Below are positions 34,880-64,000 of a stretch of 64,000 nucleotides of DNA, piece by piece. A program made the position numbers and the translations under genes. Below the pieces are notes generated by a model, which saw only the letters and a program-made list of their open reading frames with translations, had not been told where the DNA came from and did not search any database. Within the stretch, counting starts at the first letter, position 1, and each line of letters starts with the position of its first letter. Origin of the DNA: Glandiceps talaboti (lineage: Eukaryota > Hemichordata > Enteropneusta > Spengelidae); the NCBI RefSeq assembly GCF_964340395.1, contig NC_135562.1, forward strand, positions 859,501 to 923,500. Reading direction: 5' to 3'.

Positions 34880-35735
34880 ATGCCATCCAATTAGCCATGC
34901 TGTTTCATATATGTAGTATATACCAATTAACCATGCTGTTTCATATATGTAGTATATACCAATTAACCATGCTGTTTCATATATGTAGTATATACCAATT
35001 AAACATGATGCTGTGTAGTATATACCAATTAAACATGATGCTGTGTAGTATATACCAATTAACCATGATGCTGTGTAGTATATACCAATTAAACATGACG
35101 CTGTGTAGTATATACCAATTAACCATGCTGTTTCATATATGTAGTATATACCAATTAACCATGATGCTGTGTAGTATATACCAATTAAACATGACGCTGT
35201 GTAGTATATACCAATTAACCATGCTGTTTCATATATGTAGTATATACCAATTAAACATGATGCTGTGTAGTATATACCAATTAAACATGATGCTGTGTAG
35301 TATATACCAATTAAACATGACGCTGTGTAGTATATACCAATTAACCATGCTGTTTCATATATGTAGTATATACCAATTAAACATGATGCTGTGTAGTATA
35401 TACCAATTAAACATGATGATGTGTAGTATATACCAATTAAACATGACGCTGTGTAGTATATACCAATTAACCATGCTGTTTCATATATGTAGTATATACC
35501 AATTAAACATGATGCTGTGTAGTATATACCAATTAACAATGCTGTTTCATATATGTAGTATATACCAATTAAACATGCTGTTTCATATATGTAGTATATA
35601 CCAATTAAACATGATGCTGTGTAGTATATACCAATTAACAATGCTGTTTCATATATGTAGTATATACCAATTAAACATGCTGTTTCATATATGTAGTATA
35701 TACCAATTAAACATGATGCTGTGTAGTATATAGTT
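34880..35735. repeat. Two-unit minisatellite (36 and 30 bp), about 26 units
   Basis: A long unit (ACCATGCTGTTTCATATATG, TAGTATATACCAATTA) and a short unit (AACATGATGCTGTGTAGTAT, ATACCAATTA) are interspersed. Both lengths are multiples of three, so each strand has an open frame of more than 250 codons; these are repeat artefacts. Confidence 0.92.
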
Positions 35736-36454
35736 GATGCTTTAATTTGAATTTCCCGAGTACAAGAAAATTAATGCTTACTGGCTTATGTCTGGTACTA
35801 TGTGAGGCGATATATTAGATTACAATCAAGTATCTTAAATGGTATATGTATATTAATAATTAAATGGTATATGTATATTAATAATCATTATACCTGTTAG
35901 TCTCTTGATGATAGTTATGTCAAATGTTGATACTTAAAAGGCATAAACGTCATAATTCGAAGTAAAACGTGTCTCCAATTTCTTGTATTTGACTCCAATG
36001 TCAACAATGGAACTATTTGTGGTATTTGTACTTTTGAAGGTTATGCATACATTGAATAATGTCAGTTCGATCACATTCAAGTATAATATTTAAAACCTTC
36101 GCTATAATGTCTCAAAATAAAAATGTGTAAGCTTTTTTCGCTGTTTCCAAAAAGAGTTTTCTTGTTTGATTGGATGTTTTGCAGATATCAACTCCGAAAG
36201 GGTTTGAATAAGCCCATGCAGCGACTAATCAATTCTTGTACAGTGTAGAGCCAACAAGATCCGTCGTAATCCTTTAGTAGTTATAAGTGGAATTATAGTT
36301 TTCATAACTTTTATCCATGTTTTTTATCATATCAGCATTCCATTCATTTACACTTCGTTGACAAACAAATAACCAGTTGGTCTGTAAATAGACCTTCCAT
36401 TACGGTCTGTACATAGACCTTCCATAATAGTCTGTACCTAATTCACATTTATTT

Positions 36455-36630
36455 ATGTCGTCTGTGTATACAATACCATCATGGCGTCTAGCCTGTGTAT
36501 ACAATACCATCATGGCGTCTAGTCTGTGTATACAATACCATCATGGCGTCTAGTCTGTGTATACAATACCACCATGGCGTCTAGTCTGTGTATACAATAC
36601 CATCATGGCGTCTAGTCTACTGTATACATA
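36455..36630. repeat. 30-bp minisatellite downstream of receptor B
   Basis: Five or so units with GTGTATACAATACCATCATG and GCGTCTAGTCT. It may lie in the 3' UTR of receptor B or beyond it. Confidence 0.85.
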
Positions 36631-36940
36631 CCAGTCTGTGTATACGACCCCATCATGGTTGGTAAGAATGTAATAGGGCTTTAAATGCCAGGGTTTCAAT
36701 TCCACGTTTTCGCATAGGGTTATCTCATCCATAGAGATTACATCGGCTTATTCTTTTGCTCTGAGCCAACTTTTTCTATACCTTTTTTGCACTTGAATTT
36801 TAACCCTAATCCGAACTGGTCCTTTGAGTTGTAAGAATGGGTTTATCTATTTTCGATATCAAGGATTTGGTGAATTTGTAACTGTAAAAAATAATGAAAA
36901 AATGCTCAATTACTCTTGGTTGTAATATGTTAATTCATTG

Positions 36941-48374
<11,434 letters not shown>

Positions 48375-49244
48375 GGTTGTGTGTTCGTCAACATGGTAGA
48401 ACAATTGACTCAATCGGTGTCTATACGTCGTGACCCAAGGTTGTGGTCACCTATTCATATCCAAACTAACTAACAATGAGTTTTTGTTTGCTATAAATAG
48501 ACTAAGTCGTGTGAAACTTTATAACATTTATTCATCCCACGTCTGTATATTGTGATAATCTCGTGACATGCGCATTCTTAGACTATTGGCATATCCCAGC
48601 AAAACAAGTCCCATTGTTTTTCTTACTTTCACAAGGTACTTATTAAAGGGGTACAGCCTGAGCGTAAATTTTGTTGTCGGTATATTTAAAAGATACTTGC
48701 AGTATATTTACTGAAGAATACTTACAAGTAAACAAACCAAATTCGCGCCAATATGTATGGAATGTAGGAAAACCTATATAAACCTTTAATTCTGTGTGAT
48801 CTGTAGGAGTTTTGTTAGATGTCAATAAAGTACGAGTAGCTGTACTTCTTATATTGTACTTGGTTGTGTGTGGGCATTATTCCTTTCCAGGCTCTTTCTA
48901 AACAATCTACTTATTCCATAATCCGCTTGTTTGTATGTAACGACTATCCTTTTTAATTACTGCTGAGTGTCAATAAGCACTTGGGCATTCTTGTTCTGCC
49001 TGGCACGGCTATTCACATTTGCATAGCTTTTATACCCAAAAAACCATACACATATGAACAACACAGAAGATGGTGTGAATCAGACATCATCATGATCCCT
49101 GTTTCTGTGCAACGACAAGTAAAAATAATTCTTAATATGTAAACAACATTTACGATTTCTACTATCTATCAATTGCAAGTCAAACTCAGCATATATACAT
49201 GTCAACCCATCCAGCAAGCCATCCATTCATCTATGCACCCACGC

Positions 49245-49253
49245 GCGTGCGTG

Positions 49254-49302
<49 letters not shown>

Positions 49303-49328
49303 ACATACACACGTGCACACACATACGT

Positions 49329-49371
<43 letters not shown>

Positions 49372-49385
49372 TGCATACATACATA
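49245..49385. repeat. (CA)n microsatellite with CG-rich head
   Basis: GCGCGTGCGTGCGCGCGCAC followed by CA runs interrupted by GTGCACATA. Such alternating purine-pyrimidine sequence can form Z-DNA. Confidence 0.9.
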
Positions 49386-49979
49386 CAGGCATATACATTC
49401 GTGAATGTGTTGTTCCACTATTGTCTTAAATACAGTACCATACAATTTAACGTTAGATACTTTATTGTTAAAAAATAATTGAACTAGCTAAAAGTGGAAT
49501 ACATTTTAGTAATCCATAACCAGGTTCAATGTTAATATAAAATGTTCAATGTTAATAAAAAAATATTATTATTATAAAGGTAATTGTCAATTAAATTATA
49601 TCATTAGCAACGACCTGCGATGCTTTTTATTGTATTCCGATAGAAATGTTCTCATACATATCTCGGGAAACAACTGCCTGTGGAGCAGCATGTATACATG
49701 GATATACGAATGTTTGGACTATGAATATATGAATACTTGGACTATGAATATATGAATACTTGGACTATGAATATACGAATACCTGGATTTTTGAATTTTA
49801 GTAAACAACCTTTCTTTTGTCTTTCCCCATAAAAAATAAGATTACATTGTACTTTGAATTGTAAGAATTATCCGATCCTTGAATAAATAATTGTAATATT
49901 GATAACTGATAACAGTATAAAACCTGTTCTGTTCTAAATGACATATCTTTAGCATTTATATGTAGGCTTGTACGACAAT

Positions 49980-50345
49980 AGTCTCAGTAGTCTAGTTCCT
50001 ATAAGGTATCGTTACGATTTACACCTCAACTCACATAGTCTAGTTCCTATAAGGTATCGTTACGATTTACACCTCCACTCATAGTGGCACGACAATGTCT
50101 TGAAATAGTTACTACCAATCTCTTTACGTATTCATATGTAGACATTCCGGAAAATCTAATGAAATAGTTACTGCCTCTCTCTTTACGTATTCATACGTAG
50201 AAATTCCGGAAAATCTAATGAAATAGTTACCGCCTCTCTCTTTACGTATTCATATGTAGACATTCCGGAAAATCTAATGAAATAGTTACCGCCTCTCTCT
50301 TTACGTATTCATACGTAGAAATTCCGGAAAATCTAATGAAATAGT
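49980..50345. repeat. 59-bp and 48-bp tandem repeats
   Basis: First, two copies of TCTAGTTCCTATAAGGTATC with GTTACGATTTACACC. Then four units of TCTCTTTACGTATTCATAYG with ATTCCGGAAAATCTAATGAA. Confidence 0.85.
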
Positions 50346-51134
50346 TATTCAGTAAAAAAAAAGCTGCATGAATTTGTATTTTGTTCTGTTGTTGACTTCA
50401 CAATAATGATTGTACGTCTGAATATTTTTTGATAAATAATTTTCTTAAAATAAACAAGGTCAATTAATGATAACGTATTGTCGGTTATTTACTCTGAAAC
50501 TTGAAAATGTACAAACCAATAGTTTTAAATGAAAATATTTTGTGTAAATATTTTAGTAGTCTGTGAGGTAGACCGTGCCGGGGCGAAATCAAATAGTGGA
50601 CGGCCCATGGGGTTTGACAAAACCAAGGCCGTTGAGGGCGGTAAACGACATGACATATGTTGTTACAGTCTACCATACAGTGTACATTGTATTAGTTTCA
50701 TTAATGTGTCCATGGATAATATGATAACATATGTTGCTTAAATGTCACTACAATCGAAATATTTACCCCGGACCCTTAAAGGAGGGGAAATATACCTTGT
50801 CGTGATTTTTATTGATGAGGACTGACGATAACCGTTAAAGCCCAATGACAATGTTTACATTGAAATCTTTCAAAAATAACAAGTCCCGAATAAAAAACAT
50901 TTTGACTTAAGCAAAGTAATTTTTCCATTTGATTCTGAACTCAATTTGTAGTAAAAATGCTTCGCTAGGATCAGGAGTGTATGATACAGTCGGGTCAAGT
51001 ACACGAGAAGAAACGCTTGGCGGGAGTTTTGCATTTGTATAATTGCGAAAATATATGTGCGCCACCAACGACCACACAATGTGCAAAGTCTGCTTTCAAT
51101 TGACACTTGATATAGACATCTGAGCCATTTACTG

Positions 51135-58289
<7,155 letters not shown>

Positions 58290-58317
<28 letters not shown>

Positions 58318-61245
58318 CTATGGAGTGTTGGAGTAGAACGTACTGTTATGTCACATGACAGTTACCATACCTATGGAGTGTTGGAGTAGAACGTACTGTT
58401 ATGCCACATGACAGTTACCATACCTATGGAGAGTGTTAGAGTAGAACGTACTGTTATGCCACATGACAGTTACCATACCTATGGAGAGTGTTAGAGTAGA
58501 ATATACTGTTATGCCACATGACAGTTACCATACCTATGGAGAGTGTTAGAGTAGAACATACTGTTATGCCACATGACAGTTACCATACCTATGGAGAGTG
58601 TTAGAGTAGAACGTACTGTTATGCCACATGACAGTTACCATACCTATGGAGAGTGTTGGCGTAGAACGTACTGTTATGCCACATGACAGTTACCATACCT
58701 ATGGAGAGTGTTGGCATAGAACGCACTGTTATGCCACATGACAGTTACCATACCTATGGAGAGTGTTGGCGTAGAACGTACTGTTATGCCACATGACAGT
58801 TACCATACCTAGAGAAAGTGTTAGAGTAGAATGTACTGTTATGCCACATGACAGTTACCATACCTATGGAGAGTGTTAGAGTAGAACATACTATTATGCC
58901 ACATGACAGTTACCATACCTATGGAGAGTGTTAGAGTAGAACGTACTGTTATGTCACATGACAGTTACCATACCTATGGAGAGTGTTAGAGTAGAATGTA
59001 CTGTTATGCCACATGACAGTTACCATACCTATGGAGAGTGTTAGAGTAGAACGTACTGTTATGCCACATGACAGTTACCATACCTATGGAGAGTGTTAGA
59101 ATAGAACGTACTGTTATGCCACATGACAGTTACCATACCTATGGAGAGTGTTAGAGTAGAACGTACTGTTATGTCACATGACAGTTACCATACCTATGGA
59201 GAGTGTTGGAGTAGAACGTACTGTTATGCCACATGACATGTACAGTTACCATACCTATGGAGTGTTGGAGTAGAATATACTGTTATGCCACGTGACAGTT
59301 ACCATACCTATGGAGAGTGTTAGAGTAGAACGTACTGTTATGCCACATGACAGTTACCATACCTATGGAGTGTTGGAGTAGAATATACTGTTATGCCACA
59401 TGACAGTTACCATACCTATGGAGAGTGTTAGAGTAGAACGTACTGTTATGCCACATGACAGTTACCATACCTATGGAGAGTGTTAGAGTAGAACATACTA
59501 TTATGCCACATGACAGTTACCATACGTAGAGAGAGTGTTAGAGTAGAGTGTACTGTTATGTCACATGACAGTTACCATACCTAGAGAGAGTGTTAGAGTA
59601 GAACGTACTGTTATGTCACATGACAGTTACCATACCTAGAGAGAGTGTTAGAGTAGAACGCACTGTTATGCCACATGACAGTTACCATACCTATGGAGAG
59701 TGTTAGAGTAGAACATACTATTATGCCACATGACAGTTACCATACCTAGGGAGAGTGTTAGAGTAGAACATACTATTATGCCACATGACAGTTACCATAC
59801 CTAGGGAGAGTGTTGGAGTAGAACGTACTGTTATGTCACATGACAGTTACCATACCTATGGAGAGTGTTAGAGTAGAACGTACTGTTATGCCACATGACG
59901 GTTACCATACCTATGGAGAGTGTTGGAGTAGAATGTACTGTTATGTCACATGACAGTTACCATACCTATGGAGAGTGTTAGAGTAGAACGTACTGTTATG
60001 CCACATGACAGTTACCATACCTATGGAGAGTGTTAGAATAGAACGTACTGTTATGCCACATGACAGTTACCATACCTATGGAGAGTGTTAGAGTAGAACG
60101 TACTGTTATGTCACATGACAGTTACCATACCTATGGAGAGTGTTGGAGTAGAACGTACTGTTATGCCACATGACATGTACAGTTACCATACCTATGGAGT
60201 GTTGGAGTAGAATATACTGTTATGCCACGTGACAGTTACCATACCTATGGAGAGTGTTAGAGTAGAACGTACTGTTATGCCACATGACAGTTACCATACC
60301 TATGGAGTGTTGGAGTAGAATATACTGTTATGCCACATGACAGTTACCATACCTATGGAGAGTGTTAGAGTAGAACGTACTGTTATGCCACATGACAGTT
60401 ACCATACCTATGGAGAGTGTTAGAGTAGAACATACTATTATGCCACATGACAGTTACCATACGTAGAGAGAGTGTTAGAGTAGAGTGTACTGTTATGTCA
60501 CATGACAGTTACCATACCTAGAGAGAGTGTTAGAGTAGAACGTACTGTTATGTCACATGACAGTTACCATACCTAGAGAGAGTGTTAGAGTAGAACGCAC
60601 TGTTATGCCACATGACAGTTACCATACCTATGGAGAGTGTTAGAGTAGAACATACTATTATGCCACATGACAGTTACCATACCTAGGGAGAGTGTTAGAG
60701 TAGAACATACTATTATGCCACATGACAGTTACCATACCTAGGGAGAGTGTTGGAGTAGAACGTACTGTTATGTCACATGACAGTTACCATACCTATGGAG
60801 AGTGTTAGAGTAGAACGTACTGTTATGCCACATGACGGTTACCATACCTATGGAGAGTGTTGGAGTAGAATGTACTGTTATGTCACATGACAGTTACCAT
60901 ACCTATGGAGAGTGTTGGCGTAGAACGTACTGTTATGTCACATGACAGTTACCATACCTATGGAGAGTGTTGGCGTAGAACGTACTGTTATGTCACATGA
61001 CAGTTACCATACCTATGGAGAGTGTTGGCGTAGAACGTACTGTTATGTCACATGACAGTTACCATACCTAGGGAGAGTGTTAGTGTGAACATACTGTTAT
61101 GTCACATGACAGTTACCATACCTATGGAGAGTGTTAGAGTAGAACGTACTGTTATGTCACATGACAGTTACCATACCTAGGGAGAGTGTTAGAGTAGAAC
61201 GTACTGTTATGTCACATGACAGTTACCATACCTAGGGAGAGTACT
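58290..61245 (-). repeat. 55-bp minisatellite across the receptor C SRCR acceptor, about 53 copies
   Basis: On the minus strand each unit reads GGTATGGTAACTGTCATGTG, GCATAACAGTACGTTCTACT, CTAACACTCTCCATAG. The first 40 or so bases match the start of the SRCR exon (58317 downward) and the last 15 are its acceptor. Many units thus carry a CTAAC branch-point-like sequence, a pyrimidine stretch and a CATAG acceptor. Variants (TAGAGTAG, TGGAGTAG, TGGCGTAG) are interspersed. A longer period of about 940 bp is visible: the rare ACATGACATGTACAGTTACC variant occurs near 59231 and 60168, and the GTAGAGTGTACTG variant near 59545 and 60480. Confidence 0.95.
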
Positions 61246-61318
61246 TACGATACCTACATATGGCAGTACTGTGACGTAGAAGGCATTGTCAAACGTTAGT
61301 ACCATACCTAAGGGAGCC

Positions 61319-61430
61319 TTCAATATTTACAAGGGGGGGTGGCGGAGGAAATCACACATGGTCTTTGTCCCATTTTGTAAACATGACCCTCCCCATGAAA
61401 ACTGCATATACTGAACGTTAATCAATAATC
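61319..61430 (-). repeat. Dispersed repeat shared with 30480-30660
   Basis: Reverse complement of the repeat in the galectin intron (GGAGGAAATCACACATGGTC, CATTTTGTAAACATGACCCT, TGAACGTTAATCAAT). It directly abuts the end of the right inverted-repeat copy. Confidence 0.7.
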
Positions 61431-62429
61431 CCATTAGGGTGAGGTTTTTTTTTTTTTTGTTTCTCATCTCCAATGGAATAGTCAGGCGGGTCGGGCGGGC
61501 GAAATAAAAAAAAAAGGGGGGCAAGAAAAAAAAGAGTATTTTTTCAGTTCTATTCTCTGTCCTTTCTGTCCTGTTAGTCTCTATACAACTTCATTTCTCT
61601 TCTCTTTATTGAATTCCTTGTTACAAGTCTCTTTCCTTCATTTTAGCAAGGTTGACAAGTCTGTAGAACAACTTTGTAAGAAGATGATTAAATACTTATC
61701 ATCCTGATGGGTGTATATCTGTAGCCATGAACTATTGTGTGATTTTATCAGGAGTACTAATACATTCGTCCTATTAATCAGTGGCATGGTGCTAGATGAA
61801 TTTTCATTTATATAAACCATTACTTCTATGAAACATTTTTCTTCAGTGTGAACTTGTCAAAATAATCCACCAGATAACATGTAAACATTTCTAGAACTCA
61901 GAACCCCTTTGGGATTTACTGTTTAAAAGTAATTAAAAGTAATAATGTAAACATCGGAATGTCTTCAAAGGTCATGCATGTCATGGGTCATGAAACGCTA
62001 TGGAGTCGGTCATTTCCCTGATAATACAACTGATTTAAAGCTAAAAACTGGTCAAGAAATTAGGAATGCAGTATGACTTTTACCAATTTTAAGCATAATT
62101 TTGAAAATGATGGAAATATTCTGAGCTATTATTACATTGCAGCAAAATGTACCGCGTGACAGTATTAATTTTGAGCCCTGTCCCTCATCAAACCTCAACG
62201 GCTTCTGCCATGATGAAAGACAGATGCAGCTCTGACGTAACAAAGGGGTTGGGTGGGTGGGTGGGTGGGTGAGAGGGGGGGGGGGGTTAGACGGCGGTGT
62301 TCTGCCAAGGTTTCCAACAAGTGGGGACACAGGCCCCTTGGTTCCAAAAAGTGGTGTCATTTGACAGGGAGTGGGGTCAATTATTATTGTCTATGAAATA
62401 TTCATATAAATTATCTCAGACCACTATTG

Positions 62430-62540
62430 TGAGTATCAATCTGCTAAGACAGTGCTCTATACCGCAGTGGCAAAGCGCAATTACTGCGCTCTGCCACTGC
62501 GGTGGAGCACTGTCTTAGCAGATTGATACTCATCGAGTTA
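62430..62540. mobile_element. Second palindrome of the hammerhead-element family
   Basis: TGAGTATCAATCTGCTAAGA, CAGTGCTCTATACCGCAGTG and GCAAAGCGCA are mirrored by TGCGCTCTGCCACTGCGG, AGCACTGTCTTAGCAGATT and GATACTCA. The arm is the part of the element lying downstream of the hammerhead in 62773-62898, so head-to-head or tail-to-tail duplication has occurred here too. Confidence 0.7.
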
Positions 62541-62605
62541 CATACGCTCCTCCTCCAAGTCGAGCACTCTACTCAACCAGCTACCAGACCCAGAATGGAA
62601 CAGCC

Positions 62606-62898
<293 letters not shown>

Positions 62899-64000
62899 TA
62901 TATATATATTATATATATACCTCTTCATATATATAATATGATATATTGTTTAGAAAGATTGGACAGCCAGGTAGGCACAATTTTTAATCTGAATATCAAT
63001 GAATAGCAGTGCTCAAATTTATAATTCCCTTTTTTCAGACAAGGACAATTAACAACTTCTAAATAAGTCACAGTGAACATATGATTGAATAAAAACTTTG
63101 AGAAATCCTAAACTTGTAACCACTTGTTTCATTTTTAAAATTGTTAGTACACTGCTGTGTTTATCATTCCCTCTTCAAATTCATGACATTTTGAAGAAAA
63201 AAAATCCCTGACTTTAAAAAGTACCAAATGTGAACGAAAAACTTACAAATAATAGTCAAACAAACTTTAAAATTATTTATTTTTTATTAATTAACCGTTA
63301 CTGGCTGTATATCATGATTTGGTCCTGCTATATCAAATGACAGCATAGTTACGTACTGTAAACTTGCAATGATACGGAAAGCTGACATTAGGTGTCCTTG
63401 AAACTCAGAACTTGGATCTTTAACTAAAACTATCAACAAAGTCAAAGTTGGGATGCTCTGTAAATATTACATTAATTTTTTTCTGATTTGCACAACAAGT
63501 TCGTTCTTCATGTCTGACCGCGGGCGCACATGCATCGGCCGTCTATAGTGGCCATGCCAGTGATTACGCATTGATTCAGTGCCCAACATTCACATGTGTC
63601 ACTAGCACTGTCAACATCATGCAACACGATCCCCTAACACAGCTTTTTCGGAATCAAAATACACATGTACTCATTTAATTTAACCCATCAACAAATGAAA
63701 ATCACAACCTGTTCCATAAATTTGGTTCACGAAGGCTTCTGAGCTGTGGCATGGCAGATAGATGTTCCGGTAGAAAGTTCAGTGTTTCACACACGTCAGT
63801 GATTAGGTCAGAGGTCACGACAGTGACAGTAGACAAAACACGTGACGAGAGACGTCCATTTCGACGTCTCATCTAATCCCTCTAATGTTTTAATTTGTAG
63901 ATTAAGTTTATCAAAGTTGATCTTTTCGTGGCATTTTTTATGTTAACAATAGAACTGCGCGTTGTCACTGTATCTTATATGATGTCAACAAAGCTTTCCC

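Larger units (their letters stand above)
31825..36940. other. Intergenic region between the galectin and receptor B
   Basis: No gene recognised. It holds the galectin promoter side (31825 upward), a hairpin-headed repeat (33090-33170), a long foldback (34021-34410), a shorter palindrome (34465-34560), a large two-unit minisatellite (34880-35735) and a 30-bp repeat (36455-36630). An AATAAA on the minus strand near 36450 could end receptor B transcripts. Confidence 0.55.
48375..51134. other. Intergenic region between receptors C and B
   Basis: Contains the receptor B promoter side, a (CA)n tract (49245-49385), a 59-62 bp minisatellite (49980-50345) and, near 50808-50813 on the minus strand, an AATAAA that could end receptor C about 325 nt after its stop. 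No gene seen. Confidence 0.55.

Noticed and set aside
34877-35733. Long open frames (over 250 codons) on both strands
   Set aside because: They come from 30- and 36-bp tandem units whose lengths are multiples of three; both strands are open at once and the peptide is a simple repeat.

Overview
The window is nuclear DNA from an animal, most likely a marine invertebrate. The genes are split by GT-AG introns, the sequence is AT-rich, and the proteins are animal families: a TM9 superfamily protein, cytosolic ribosomal protein S20, a galectin, and receptors built from SRCR, WSC, CUB and sushi modules. The phylum cannot be fixed from sequence alone; a hemichordate, a cephalochordate or a lophotrochozoan would all fit. 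No bacterial gene, CRISPR array, rRNA or tRNA was seen.

Layout. (1) 1-19.9 kb, minus strand: a TM9SF4-like gene with twelve coding exons; its 3' end lies beyond the left edge. (2) 19.9-20.2 kb: a short divergent promoter shared with RPS20. (3) 20.2-23.5 kb, plus strand: RPS20, complete, with a pyrimidine-rich (TOP/TCT) start. (4) 23.5-29.8 kb: repeats, one weak candidate first exon, and the left copy of a roughly 2.4 kb inverted repeat. (5) 29.8-31.8 kb, minus: a complete three-exon galectin that lacks the usual sugar-binding residues. (6) 31.8-36.9 kb: foldbacks and minisatellites. (7) 36.9-48.4 kb, minus: receptor B, complete in 14 exons: signal peptide, SRCR, WSC, CUB, seven sushi, membrane span, cytoplasmic tail. 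(8) 48.4-51.1 kb: intergenic. (9) 51.1 to at least 58.3 kb, minus: receptor C, a tandem paralogue with SRCR, WSC, CUB, one sushi, membrane span and a tyrosine-motif tail; its 5' end was not found. (10) 58.3-61.2 kb: a giant 55-bp minisatellite. (11) 61.4-64 kb: the right, inverted copy of the repeat in (4), with hammerhead-ribozyme-bearing repeats inserted.

Two things stand out. First, many tandem arrays here lie across exon-intron borders, so that 5' or 3' splice sites have been multiplied together with a piece of exon: TM9SF4 exons 4, 6, 7 and 9, RPS20 exon 2, and the SRCR exon of receptor C, where about 53 copies each carry an acceptor. Second, repeats at 56.3 kb and 62.8 kb contain a type I hammerhead ribozyme core, as known from Penelope-like elements and retrozymes; at 56.3 kb two copies sit head to head in a near-perfect palindrome between (TA)n tracts. 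Receptors B and C share a WSC-CUB core, as in Kremen, joined to SRCR and sushi modules; this combination looks unusual and may act in recognition or signalling, but that is inference.
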